A program made the position numbers and the translations under genes. The notes under the pieces are model-generated. The model saw only the letters and a program-made list of their open reading frames with translations. It did no database searches and was not told the DNA's origin. From positions 144,714 through 208,713 of the forward strand of contig NZ_CAKKLJ010000007.1 in the NCBI RefSeq assembly GCF_918698005.1: 64,000 nt of DNA. Reading direction: 5' to 3'. Positions 54,027 through 62,258 of this stretch are shown here, piece by piece. This DNA is from Microbacterium sp. Bi121 (lineage in GTDB: Bacteria; Actinomycetota; Actinomycetes; Actinomycetales; Microbacteriaceae). How positions within the stretch are numbered: position 1 is the first letter of the stretch; each line of letters starts with the position of its first letter.

Positions 54027-55568
54027 TCAGGATGCCGGCGAGTAGTTGTACAGGTTCGGCACGGCCTGCTGGACCTGCGGCACGAGCGTGACCTTCGAGT
54101 CGTCGCTGTAGTACAGCTGGTTCACCCGGTAGAAGGGCGCGAACCATGCCTCATCGGTGACGTACTGGTTCACCTTCTGGGCGAGTTCGCCGCTCTCCTC
54201 GCCACCGGTCTGCACGGCGTCGATGTCGGCCTGCAGCTCGGACGAGGTCGTCTTGAACGGGTTGTACGCGGAATCCGTCGCGATCATCTGGCGGATCGCA
54301 ACCCACGGCTCGCCCTGGAAGACGCTGAACCAGGCGGTCGGGAACTTGCCGGCGATGATGTCGGGCACGTAGGTGTCCTGGGGCGAGGTCGCGAGGTTCA
54401 CCGTGATGCCCACATCGGCCAGCTGCTGCTTGACCATGGCCATGATGCTCTCGGTGCCAGGAAGCATCGGGATGTTGAGCGTGAAGCCGCCCTCGTAGCC
54501 GGCCTCGGCGAGCAGCTCCTTCGCCTTCTCGGGGTCGTACGAGTAGGCGTCGTCGAGCTCAGGGATGTACGCGTCGTTCGTCTTCCCGAACACCTGAGCG
54601 GTGACCTCGCCCTCGCCGAACTGCAGCTCCTTGAGCATGGTCTCGCGGTCGAACGCGTAGTTGATCGCCTGCCGCACGCGAACGTCGGCGAGCTCGGGAA
54701 CAATGGCACCCTCGCGATCGAACAGGAAGAGTCCCTGCCAGTCGACCGTGTACGCGGTCTTCTTCAGTCCCGCCTTGTCCGCCTGGCTGATCGTCGTCGC
54801 GTCGAGCAGCACGGCATCCACCTGACCGGAGACGACGGCGTTCACGCGTGCAGTCGGGTCCTGGAGCACCTTGAAGACGACCTTGCCGTACTTCTGCAGA
54901 TCCTTGTTCCAGTAGTCCTTGTTCGCCGTGAACGAGAACTGCGAACCGTTGACCGAACTGGCCGTGTCGAGCGTGTACGGACCAGAACCGACCGGGTCGG
55001 TCTTGATGCCTTCGGAACCGAGGGCATCCGGGCTTCCCATCAGGCCGGGGGCCTGGCTGAGGTAATACGTCATCGCCGGGTCGGCTGCCGTGAGGTTGAC
55101 GTCGATCGTGTCTTCGTCGACGACGTCGACGGACTCGATGGACTTGGCCTGGTTCGCGTCCGGGCCGTTCGCCTCGAGGAAGTGATCGAGGTTGGCCTTG
55201 GCAGCCTCGGCGTCGAACTTCGCGCCGTCGGTGAAGGTGACGTCGGTGCGCAGATCCATCGTGAGGACGGTGTTGTCGTCGTTGTAGGTCCAGTCGGTGG
55301 CCAGCATCGGCGAGAGCGTGCCGTCGGGCTCGCGCAGGATGAGCGTGTCGTACGCCGCCTGGTAGATCGGCATCTGGTGGCCCAGGTGCGCCTGCGCCGG
55401 ATCGAACGACGTGATGTTCGAGACCGAGCCGAGCGTCAGAGTGCCGCCGGTGGAACCTGATCCGCCGTCGCCGTCGCCGGCGTTCCCGGCATTGCCGGCG
55501 CAGCCGCTGAGGACGAGCGCTGTTGCTGTGATGGCGGTCAACGAGACCGCTAGGGGACGAAACTTCAT
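54027..55568 (-). CDS. Family-5 ABC transporter substrate-binding lipoprotein
   Basis: A 513-aa receptor, lipid-anchored at the lipobox LSGC (Cys about residue 23), with a Gly/Asn/Asp-rich linker. The family-5 fold is shown by GGTLTLGSVSNITSFDPAQ, TDWTYNDDNTVLTMDLR, DPVGSGPYTLDT near residue 195 and DVRVRQAINYAFDRETML near residue 300. It starts the importer operon; ATG 55568 has AAGGAG upstream. Two LacI-type operators (55619-55634 and 55686-55701) lie upstream. This ties it to uronate/glycoside use, so the ligand is more likely an oligosaccharide than a peptide; that is an inference from context. Confidence 0.92.
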   Translation of the reverse strand: MKFRPLAVSLTAITATALVLSGCAGNAGNAGDGDGGSGSTGGTLTLGSVSNITSFDPAQAHLGHQMPIYQAAYDTLILREPDGTLSPMLATDWTYNDDNTVLTMDLRTDVTFTDGAKFDAEAAKANLDHFLEANGPDANQAKSIESVDVVDEDTIDVNLTAADPAMTYYLSQAPGLMGSPDALGSEGIKTDPVGSGPYTLDTASSVNGSQFSFTANKDYWNKDLQKYGKVVFKVLQDPTARVNAVVSGQVDAVLLDATTISQADKAGLKKTAYTVDWQGLFLFDREGAIVPELADVRVRQAINYAFDRETMLKELQFGEGEVTAQVFGKTNDAYIPELDDAYSYDPEKAKELLAEAGYEGGFTLNIPMLPGTESIMAMVKQQLADVGITVNLATSPQDTYVPDIIAGKFPTAWFSVFQGEPWVAIRQMIATDSAYNPFKTTSSELQADIDAVQTGGEESGELAQKVNQYVTDEAWFAPFYRVNQLYYSDDSKVTLVPQVQQAVPNLYNYSPAS

Positions 55569-55618
55569 TGTTCTCTCCTTGAAAGGATTCTCAACACTGA
55601 GGTGCAATTGACCAAGAG

Positions 55619-55634
55619 GTGCAATCGGTTGCCA
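55619..55634. promoter_or_regulatory. LacI-type operator, uronate regulon site 3
   Basis: GTGCAATCGGTTGCCA, reverse complement TGGCAACCGATTGCAC, lies 50 bp before the importer operon. Confidence 0.75.
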
Positions 55635-55685
55635 CGCGGGGTAGGTCGCGGCGGCAAGGCCAACGCTAGAGCACCAGATGCGCAA

Positions 55686-55701
55686 TGGCAACCGATTGAC
55701 A
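55686..55701. promoter_or_regulatory. LacI-type operator, uronate regulon site 4
   Basis: TGGCAACCGATTGACA is identical to site 6 at 58989-59004. Its centre is 67 bp upstream of that of site 3. Confidence 0.75.
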
Positions 55702-55743
55702 AAAATGTGACATCCCCGAGACAAACACTTCGGAATACGACAA

Positions 55744-55782
55744 ACGCCCCGTGCGCTCCGCATCGCGGAACGCACGGGGCGT
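55744..55782 (-). terminator. Hairpin terminator of the Gfo/Idh operon
   Basis: ACGCCCCGTGCG and CGCACGGGGCGT form a 12-bp stem. It continues with TCCGC/GCGGA after one mismatch and a 3-nt loop. It lies 14 bp after the stop at 55797. Confidence 0.85.
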
Positions 55783-55796
55783 CAGTGGAGGAATCG

Positions 55797-56963
55797 TCAG
55801 TTGCGCTCGGCGAACGTGCCCTCTGCGCGGATGCGCGCGTTCAGCTCATCGAGGTAGCGCTGCTCGTCGAAGTCGACCATGTCGACCTCTTCGCCCGTCC
55901 ACGCGGACAGGTGCATGGCGTTCGCGAGGCGCACGCCGTTGATGCCGTCGGGGCCCGGCGCGATCAGCGGTGTGCCGTCGAGGATGTTCGCCGCGAAGTT
56001 CTCCATCACGGTCGCGTGCTGGAGACCCCAGACCGATTCGTACTCCTTGGTCTCGGTCTCGTACAGCTCTGCGCTGTTCAACTGGCCCATGAAGAGCTTC
56101 ATGACGTCTTCCATTGTCATGTCCTTCGACAGCACCTGCTCGGTGTCCTTCAGGCGCGTGATGGTGACCGTCTTGGAGTTGTCGACGACGATCTTTCCCT
56201 TGTCGAAGAGGATCTCGAGGCGATCGGTGCCCACGAGATCGTGGGTCGCCGTCATGAAGTGACCGGTGGCTCCGTCTCCGAAGTCGACGATCGCGTTGAC
56301 CTCGTCCTCCACCGCGATGTCGCGGCGGAAACCGAAACCGAGCTTCGCGAAGGCCGCCTTGGGCACTCCGCACATCCACTGCCAGAGGTCGAGCTGATGG
56401 GGCGCCTGGTTGACCAGAACACCGCCGCCCTCGCCGCCCCAGGTGGCGCGCCAGTCCGACTGGTCGTAATAGCCCTGCGGACGCCACCAGTTGGTGATGA
56501 TCCAGGATGTGTGGCGGAGGGCTCCGAGCTCGCCGGAGTCGATGAGCACCTTCAGGTCGACGTACAGCGGATTCGTGCGCTGGTTGAAGAACACGCCGAA
56601 CGTGAGCTCGGGCTTGGATGCTGCGAAGTCGATGACCTCGCGCGCCTGCTTCGTGTAGACGCCGACCGGCTTCTCCAGCAGCGTGTGCACCCCCCGCTCG
56701 AGGGCGGCGATGCCCATCTCGGGGTGCAGGTAGTGCGGTACGCAGGTGACGATGGCGTCCACATCACCGGACTCGATCATTGCGATGTAGTCCTCGTAGA
56801 ACGCGACGCCGTAGTCGGCGGCTGCTGCCTTCTTCTCGGGCAGGATGTCGCTGATCGCGCCGATCTCCATGTTGGGTACCTTGCCCTCGGAGATCAGCTT
56901 GGCGTACATGCCGCCCTCTGCTCCCAGGCCGATGATGCCCAGGCGAACCTTCTTGTCCGTCAT
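55797..56963 (-). CDS. Gfo/Idh/MocA family oxidoreductase (first of pair)
   Basis: A 388-aa NAD(P)-dependent sugar dehydrogenase. The Rossmann start is RLGIIGLGAEGGMYAKLI (GxGAEG), the catalytic Lys in TLLEKPVGVYTKQAREV near residue 97, and the substrate-binding His in NQAPHQLDLWQWMCG near residue 185. WWRPQGYYDQSDWRATWGGE just before it is typical for members acting on glycosides or keto-sugars. It overlaps the second Gfo/Idh gene by 4 nt and is the last gene of the operon, ended by a strong hairpin. The likely role is oxidation or re-reduction of a sugar carbon within a glycoside pathway. Confidence 0.88.
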   Translation of the reverse strand: MTDKKVRLGIIGLGAEGGMYAKLISEGKVPNMEIGAISDILPEKKAAAADYGVAFYEDYIAMIESGDVDAIVTCVPHYLHPEMGIAALERGVHTLLEKPVGVYTKQAREVIDFAASKPELTFGVFFNQRTNPLYVDLKVLIDSGELGALRHTSWIITNWWRPQGYYDQSDWRATWGGEGGGVLVNQAPHQLDLWQWMCGVPKAAFAKLGFGFRRDIAVEDEVNAIVDFGDGATGHFMTATHDLVGTDRLEILFDKGKIVVDNSKTVTITRLKDTEQVLSKDMTMEDVMKLFMGQLNSAELYETETKEYESVWGLQHATVMENFAANILDGTPLIAPGPDGINGVRLANAMHLSAWTGEEVDMVDFDEQRYLDELNARIRAEGTFAERN

Positions 56964-57982
56964 TGGTGTACTCCGTTTCGTGTGAGCTGTGCGGTCTGCT
57001 CGGGGTAGGACCCTCGATAGACCTCGTGGATGATGTCGACCAGACGCGCGCCGTCGGCCGGCGTGATCCAGAACGGCTCAGGGTCGTCGAGGCGCGAGTA
57101 GAAGTCGGCGATGAGGCGTTCGTGCGACACGCCCCAGTACGCGCGCTCACCGGTGGCGAGAGTCTCCTCGGCGACCGTCTCGACGCGCCCGTCCGCATAC
57201 GTCACGGTGAGTTCGTCGCGCAGGCTCAGCAGCCCGTTCTCGGCGATGATGTCGACCGTGATCGGTGCGTTCGCCGCGTGCGTGTTGGTTGCGTAGAACA
57301 CGGAGCGGATGCCGCCCGCGTGCGTGAGGGTGAGCTCAGCGGTGTCTTCGACGTCGATCGGCAGGGCGCGGGTGGATGCCGTGCCGGCGACCGACGACAC
57401 CGGGCCCACCAGCCAGCGCAGCAGGTCGAGGGTGTGGATGGCCTGGTTCATCAGGAGTCCGCCGCCACCGCCCTCCCACGTCCCGCGCCAGGGGGCGGCT
57501 TCGTAGTACGCCGGAGTGCGATGCCAGATGACGGTCGCCGAGGCTCCACTGATCGCACCCAGCGCACCCGATTCGAGCAGCTCCTTGGCGGCCTTCACCG
57601 GAGTGTTGTAGCGATTCTGGAAGCACACCGCGATCTTCGCGCTGCTGCGCTCCGCTGCGGCTTCGACTGCTGCGGCCTGCTGCGGGTCGCGGGCGATCGG
57701 CTTCTCGACGATGACATTGATGCCGGCATCCAGAGCGTCGATGACCGCCGCAGCGTGCTCGGAGTGCGGCGTCGTGATGTGCACGACATCGGGCTTCTCG
57801 ACGGCGAACAGCTCGCGGTGGTCGGCGTAGGCCGGTACGCCGAGGCGCTCGGCTCCCGCCGCTGCGCGGTCAGCATCCACGTCGCAGACGGCGACGAGCT
57901 CCACATCGCCGAGGAGCTCGATCGCGGCGAGGTGCAGCGCGGAGATGTCACCGAGCCCGATGACGGCCGCACGCACGGTCAT
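56960..57982 (-). CDS. Gfo/Idh/MocA family oxidoreductase (second of pair)
   Basis: A 340-aa NAD(P)-dependent dehydrogenase. Rossmann start VRAAVIGLGDISALHLAAI (GLGDIS) with acidic CDVDADRA that favours NAD. The catalytic Lys is in VIVEKPIARDPQQAAAV near residue 93, and His is in LLMNQAIHTLDLLRWL near residue 180. It differs clearly from its neighbour, so the two are unlikely to be a recent duplication. It overlaps the isomerase-like gene upstream and the other Gfo/Idh gene downstream, 4 nt each, so the three proteins should be made in fixed ratio. Substrate unknown. Confidence 0.88.
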   Translation of the reverse strand: MTVRAAVIGLGDISALHLAAIELLGDVELVAVCDVDADRAAAGAERLGVPAYADHRELFAVEKPDVVHITTPHSEHAAAVIDALDAGINVIVEKPIARDPQQAAAVEAAAERSSAKIAVCFQNRYNTPVKAAKELLESGALGAISGASATVIWHRTPAYYEAAPWRGTWEGGGGGLLMNQAIHTLDLLRWLVGPVSSVAGTASTRALPIDVEDTAELTLTHAGGIRSVFYATNTHAANAPITVDIIAENGLLSLRDELTVTYADGRVETVAEETLATGERAYWGVSHERLIADFYSRLDDPEPFWITPADGARLVDIIHEVYRGSYPEQTAQLTRNGVHQ

Positions 57983-58827
57983 CGCGTTGCCACGCCCGAC
58001 TGGGCGAGGAGACCTGCGAAGGCACGGGCGGCCTCGCCGAATGCGGCTGGTCCCGAGAATCCGCCCAGCGCGTGCGCCTCGTCGAGGTGCGGCTCGAGCG
58101 ACGCGAAGCCGGAGTAGCTGTCGGCCGCGAGCGCCTGGATCGTCTGGAGCACCTGCCCGTCTCCCTGGCCGGCCGGAACGACGCTGCCGGTCTCGGCCAC
58201 GGCATCCTTCACCTGCAGGTAATCGAGGTACGGGCGCAGCTTCGCGAAGCCGTCGTCGTGCGGGTGGGCGACGCCGACCTGCACGAAGTTCGCGCTGTCC
58301 CAGGCCAGACGCAGGGCCGATGACCCGACGGTCTCGACGAGGTCGAGGACGCGCTCGGGTGTGTCGCCGTAGATGTCCTTCTCGTTTTCGTGCAGCAGCG
58401 TGACCTTCTCGCGCTCCGCCTCATCGGCGAGGGCGCGCATGCGCAGCATCACGGCGTCGCGCGTGCTCTCGACGGGTACGTCCTCGCCGCGGAAGAACGA
58501 GAAGATCCGGATGCTGGGGGTCTCCAGCGCGTGCGCGACGCGGATGATGCGCCGCAGCCGCTCGACCTCGAGCTCGGCGTCGAGGGAGATGTCGACCTTG
58601 CCGATCGGGGATGCGACGGCGGAGACGCCCATACCGGCATCCTTCAGCAGCTTCGCGAGATCGGCGAGCTGCTCGTCGCTCAGGTCGACGACGTTCACCC
58701 CCCACGCACTGCGGACCTCGATGTGCTCGGCGCCGAGTGCCTTGAGCACCGCCACCTGAACATGAGGATCGGGATCGATCTCGTCGCCGAATCCGGAGAG
58801 GGTCCAGGTCACCGTCGTGTCAGCCAT
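57979..58827 (-). CDS. Sugar phosphate isomerase/epimerase-like TIM-barrel protein
   Basis: A 282-aa xylose-isomerase-like barrel, first gene of the operon with the two Gfo/Idh genes. Metal-site candidates: Glu in TLLHENEKDIYGDT near residue 150, Asp in LAWDSANFVQVG near residue 180 and Glu in ASLEPHLDE near residue 250. The expected His in the HxKD strand is Gln (YLQVKDAV near residue 207), so metal binding may be altered. In glycoside pathways with keto-sugars such barrels act as epimerases or as lyases/hydrolases of the 3-keto-glycoside. The operators at 58911-58926 and 58989-59004 lie upstream, shared with the divergent GH3 gene. Confidence 0.85.
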   Translation of the reverse strand: MADTTVTWTLSGFGDEIDPDPHVQVAVLKALGAEHIEVRSAWGVNVVDLSDEQLADLAKLLKDAGMGVSAVASPIGKVDISLDAELEVERLRRIIRVAHALETPSIRIFSFFRGEDVPVESTRDAVMLRMRALADEAEREKVTLLHENEKDIYGDTPERVLDLVETVGSSALRLAWDSANFVQVGVAHPHDDGFAKLRPYLDYLQVKDAVAETGSVVPAGQGDGQVLQTIQALAADSYSGFASLEPHLDEAHALGGFSGPAAFGEAARAFAGLLAQSGVATR

Positions 58828-58910
58828 TGACTACCGCCTTCGCTCGTTCGCAGCCTTGGGAACCTTGCGTGGCAAGGGAACAGGGTCAGCTTAGGTACAT
58901 CCCTCGCGTT

Positions 58911-58926
58911 TCGCAACCGCTTGCCA
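58911..58926. promoter_or_regulatory. LacI-type operator, uronate regulon site 5
   Basis: TCGCAACCGCTTGCCA lies 84 bp before the isomerase-like gene (minus) and matches the consensus at 14 of 16 positions. Confidence 0.7.
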
Positions 58927-58988
58927 AACCCCGACTCGCTGATACCGTCTTCGCCAACAGCCCCGTGAGATGTTGGCCGTCGACTCTT

Positions 58989-59004
58989 TGGCAACCGATT
59001 GACA
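58989..59004. promoter_or_regulatory. LacI-type operator, uronate regulon site 6
   Basis: TGGCAACCGATTGACA, identical to site 4, lies upstream of the GH3 gene. Confidence 0.75.
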
Positions 59005-59067
59005 AACATCGGACGGGACGACAGAATGGCTCTTACCGATCCCGCGGACGAAATCAAGGACAACATC

Positions 59068-60807
59068 ATGGTCGATCTGTCTCACGCCCCATTCAACCTC
59101 GATCGCGACGCCATCGACTGGGTCGAGATCACCATCGCGTCGATGACGCTGGACGAGAAGATCGGTCAGCTTTTCATCAACCTCAACGTCTCGTTCGACG
59201 AGAAGTACCTCGACGACGTGGTGGGCAGGCACGGCGTGGGCGGCATCCGTTTCATGGGTGCCGATTCGGCCACTGTGCAGCAGCACATCCGCTACGCGCA
59301 GTCCGTCGCCAAGGTGCCGCTCCTCGTGGCCTCGAACCCCGAGATGGGCGGCGCCGGCAGCATCGACGACGGCACCCTCGTCACCACCCACCTCGGCGCC
59401 GGCTCCAGCCCCGACCCGGATGACGCCTACCGCCTCGGTCTCGTCGGCGGACGCGAGACGGCGGCCATCGGCTGCAACTGGGCGTTCGCGCCGATCGTCG
59501 ACATCCACCGCAACTGGCGCAACACCGTGATCGGCACCCGCTCGTTCGGCGACAACGCCGACATCGTCATCGAGCGTGCCAAGCGCTACTTCGACGGTCT
59601 GTCCGAGACCGGCTCCGCCGCCGCCATGAAGCACTTCCCCGGCGACGGCGTCGACGAGCGGGACCAGCACGTCGTAACGACCTACAACACGCTCGGCTAC
59701 GACGAGTGGGACGAGAGCTACGGCCGTGTCTACCGCGAGTTGATCGCGCACGGCGTCCAGTCGATCATGATCGGTCACATCGGTGCGCCCGAGCTGTCAC
59801 GCCGGTTCCGCCCCGAGCTGACGGATGCCGAGATCCTCCCGGCGACGCTCGCTCCCGAGCTGCTGCAGGATCTGCTGCGCGGCGAACTCGGCTTCAACGG
59901 GCTGATCCTGACCGACGCGTCGATGATGATCGGCATGACCCAGGCGATGAAGCGCAGCGACGCCGTGCCTGCAGCGATCGCCGCCGGCTGCGACATGTTC
60001 CTCTTCTTCCGCGACGCCGAAGAAGACCTCGGCTACCTGCGAGCGGGCATCGAGAGCGGTGTCGTCAGCGAAGCACGCCTGCACGAGGCGCTGACCCGCA
60101 TCCTCGGCCTGAAGGCCTCGCTCGGCCTGCACACCGCGCCGCGCGAACAGCTCGTTCCACCCGCCTCGGCGCTCAAGACCATCGGCAGCGACGAGCACCG
60201 CGCGATCGCGGCCGAGGTCGCAGACCGCACCATCACCCTCGTCAAGGACACCCAGAGCGCACTGCCGCTGAGCCCGTCCACGCACCCGCGCATCCGCCTG
60301 TACGGCGTCACGGGACAGTCGGACTTCACCGGCACGGATCCGAGCGGCTACCTCGACGTGGCCCGCGAAGAGCTCGAGCGCGCCGGCTTCGAGGTCCACG
60401 TCTTCAAGAACGCTCTGCAGCGTCAGGCCGAGGGCGAAGAGGGCGTCTACTTCCACACCGTCATGGCCGAGGAGGCCAACGGCGGCTACGCCGACCTGTA
60501 CGACGCCGCGATCGTGTTCGCGAACGTCTCGGGCTTCGCGCAGGAGGCCACGGTTCGCATCCGCTGGTCGACGCCGATGGCCTCGGAGATCCCGTGGTAC
60601 GTCACAGAGGTGCCCACCGTGTTCGTCTCGCTCCAGCAGCCGAACCACCTGGTCGACGTGCCGATGGTGAAGACGATGATCCACTCCTACGCGCCGTCGC
60701 GCGAGGCCATCCGCGCCACCGTCGAGAAGATCACCGGAGCATCCGAGTTCACCGGGTCGTTCAACGAGAACGTCTGGTGCGGCGACATCTGGGGCACCCG
60801 ACTGTGA
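59068..60807 (+). CDS. Glycoside hydrolase family 3 protein
   Basis: A 579-aa cytoplasmic GH3 enzyme with both the barrel and the C-terminal alpha/beta sandwich domain. Barrel marks: IASMTLDEKIGQLFINLN, GGIRFMGADS, NWAFAPIVDIHRNWRN, KHFPGDGVDERDQH near residue 190 and the nucleophile Asp in GFNGLILTDASMMIG near residue 285. The loop is closer to NagZ-type hexosaminidases (DSH motif, here DQH) than to beta-glucosidases. No signal peptide, so the substrate is imported first. ATG 59068 has AAGGA upstream; ATG 59026 is an alternative with a weaker site. It is first of the operon with uronate isomerase, reductase and gnd. Probable job: release of a sugar or uronate from an imported glycoside. Confidence 0.9.
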   Translation: MVDLSHAPFNLDRDAIDWVEITIASMTLDEKIGQLFINLNVSFDEKYLDDVVGRHGVGGIRFMGADSATVQQHIRYAQSVAKVPLLVASNPEMGGAGSIDDGTLVTTHLGAGSSPDPDDAYRLGLVGGRETAAIGCNWAFAPIVDIHRNWRNTVIGTRSFGDNADIVIERAKRYFDGLSETGSAAAMKHFPGDGVDERDQHVVTTYNTLGYDEWDESYGRVYRELIAHGVQSIMIGHIGAPELSRRFRPELTDAEILPATLAPELLQDLLRGELGFNGLILTDASMMIGMTQAMKRSDAVPAAIAAGCDMFLFFRDAEEDLGYLRAGIESGVVSEARLHEALTRILGLKASLGLHTAPREQLVPPASALKTIGSDEHRAIAAEVADRTITLVKDTQSALPLSPSTHPRIRLYGVTGQSDFTGTDPSGYLDVAREELERAGFEVHVFKNALQRQAEGEEGVYFHTVMAEEANGGYADLYDAAIVFANVSGFAQEATVRIRWSTPMASEIPWYVTEVPTVFVSLQQPNHLVDVPMVKTMIHSYAPSREAIRATVEKITGASEFTGSFNENVWCGDIWGTRL

Positions 60808-60845
60808 CGAATCCGCGAACCATTCCATCCAGCAAGGAAGCACCA

Positions 60846-62258
60846 ATGGAACTGCACTCCGACCCCGACCGCCTGCTGCCGGTCGACCCGCGCACACGCG
60901 ACATCGCCCGCGGCCTCTACGAAAGCGTCGCGGACCTGCCGATCATCTCCCCGCACGGTCACGTCGATCCTGGCCTGCTGCTCGACGATGAGGCGTTCCC
61001 GAACCCGACCGAGCTGCTGCTGCGCTACGACCATTACGTGACCAGGCTGCTGCACGCCTCCGGCATCCCGCTGAACGAGCTGTCGATCCCCGACCGTTCC
61101 GGCGGCGCTCCCACGGCAGACCCTCGGGCGGCATGGCGCCGATTCTGCGAGAACTGGCACCTGTTCTCGGGCACAGCATCCGGCTACTGGCTGCGCCACG
61201 AGTTCACCGAGCTGTTCGGCCTCACCGAGCAGCCGGATGCCTCGAACGCCGACGCGATCTACGACCGCATCCAGGAGGTGCTCGAACGGGACAGCTTCCG
61301 CCCGCGCGCACTGTTCGACGAGTTCGGCATCGAGTTCCTCGCCACCACCGACGACCCGCTGGATGACCTCGCGCCCCACCAGGCGCTCGCCGCCGACCCG
61401 TCGTTCACCGGCCGCGTCGCCCCGACATTCCGCCCCGACGCGTACCTGAACCCCGCGAACCCGGCCTTCGTCGGGAACATCGAGCGGCTCGCGGCGTGGA
61501 GCGGCTCGGCCGTCGACGACTATGCCGGCTACATCTCCGCGCTCGAGGAGCGCCGTGCGCACTTCGTCGCGAACGGCGCGGTCTCGGCCGATCACGGCGT
61601 ACTGCAGCCGCTCACCTACGACCTCGACGCGAGCGACGCCGCCGCTCTGTTCGCCCGTGCCGTGCGCGGCGAGCTGACGGATGCCGAGAGCACCGTGTTC
61701 CAGGGACACATGCTGCTGGAGTCCGCGCGCATGTCCGTCGAGGACGGCCTGGTCATGACCGTGCACCCTGGTGTGTACCGCAACCACAGCGGCGCCACGT
61801 TCGATCAGTTCGGACCGGACACCGGCCATGACATCCCGGTCGCCACGACCTACGTCGACGCCCTGCGTCCGCTGCTGCAGCGCTACGGCAACATCCCCGA
61901 CTTCCACCTCGTGCTGTTCAGCGTCGATGAGACGTCCTACTCGCGCGAGATCGCCCCGCTCGCCGGCTTCTACCAGAGCCTGTACATCGGCGCCCCGTGG
62001 TGGTTCCTGGATGCACCGGATGCGGTGCTGCGCTTCCGTGCTGCAGTGACCGAGACCGCCGGTTTCTACCGCAGCTCCGGGTTCATCGACGACACGCGCG
62101 CCTTCCTGTCGATCCCGGCCCGCCACGACATGTCCCGCCGGCTCGACTCCGCCTTCCTTGCACGCCTGGTGGCCGAGGGCCGCATCGACGAGCCGATGGC
62201 GCGCAAGATCGCCCACGACCTCGTGGACGCCCAGCCTCGAAAGGTCTTCAAGCTGTGA
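60846..62258 (+). CDS. uxaC: Uronate (glucuronate) isomerase
   Basis: Isomerises D-glucuronate to D-fructuronate (and galacturonate to tagaturonate). The 470-aa amidohydrolase-superfamily protein has the metal-binding ISPHGHVDPGLLLDD near residue 36 (HxH), the block PTELLLRYDHYVTRLL, TTDDPLDDLAPHQ near residue 175, and the C-terminal GAPWWFLDAPDAVLRFR. ATG 60846 has AAGGAAG upstream, 38 bp after the GH3 gene. It overlaps the next gene by 4 nt (GTGA). It supplies fructuronate to the reductase encoded next. Confidence 0.95.
   Translation: MELHSDPDRLLPVDPRTRDIARGLYESVADLPIISPHGHVDPGLLLDDEAFPNPTELLLRYDHYVTRLLHASGIPLNELSIPDRSGGAPTADPRAAWRRFCENWHLFSGTASGYWLRHEFTELFGLTEQPDASNADAIYDRIQEVLERDSFRPRALFDEFGIEFLATTDDPLDDLAPHQALAADPSFTGRVAPTFRPDAYLNPANPAFVGNIERLAAWSGSAVDDYAGYISALEERRAHFVANGAVSADHGVLQPLTYDLDASDAAALFARAVRGELTDAESTVFQGHMLLESARMSVEDGLVMTVHPGVYRNHSGATFDQFGPDTGHDIPVATTYVDALRPLLQRYGNIPDFHLVLFSVDETSYSREIAPLAGFYQSLYIGAPWWFLDAPDAVLRFRAAVTETAGFYRSSGFIDDTRAFLSIPARHDMSRRLDSAFLARLVAEGRIDEPMARKIAHDLVDAQPRKVFKL

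Noticed and set aside
59706..60845. Plus-strand frame extending upstream of uxaC through GH3
   Set aside because: This is the GH3 gene read out of phase; a good ribosome site marks the ATG at 60846.
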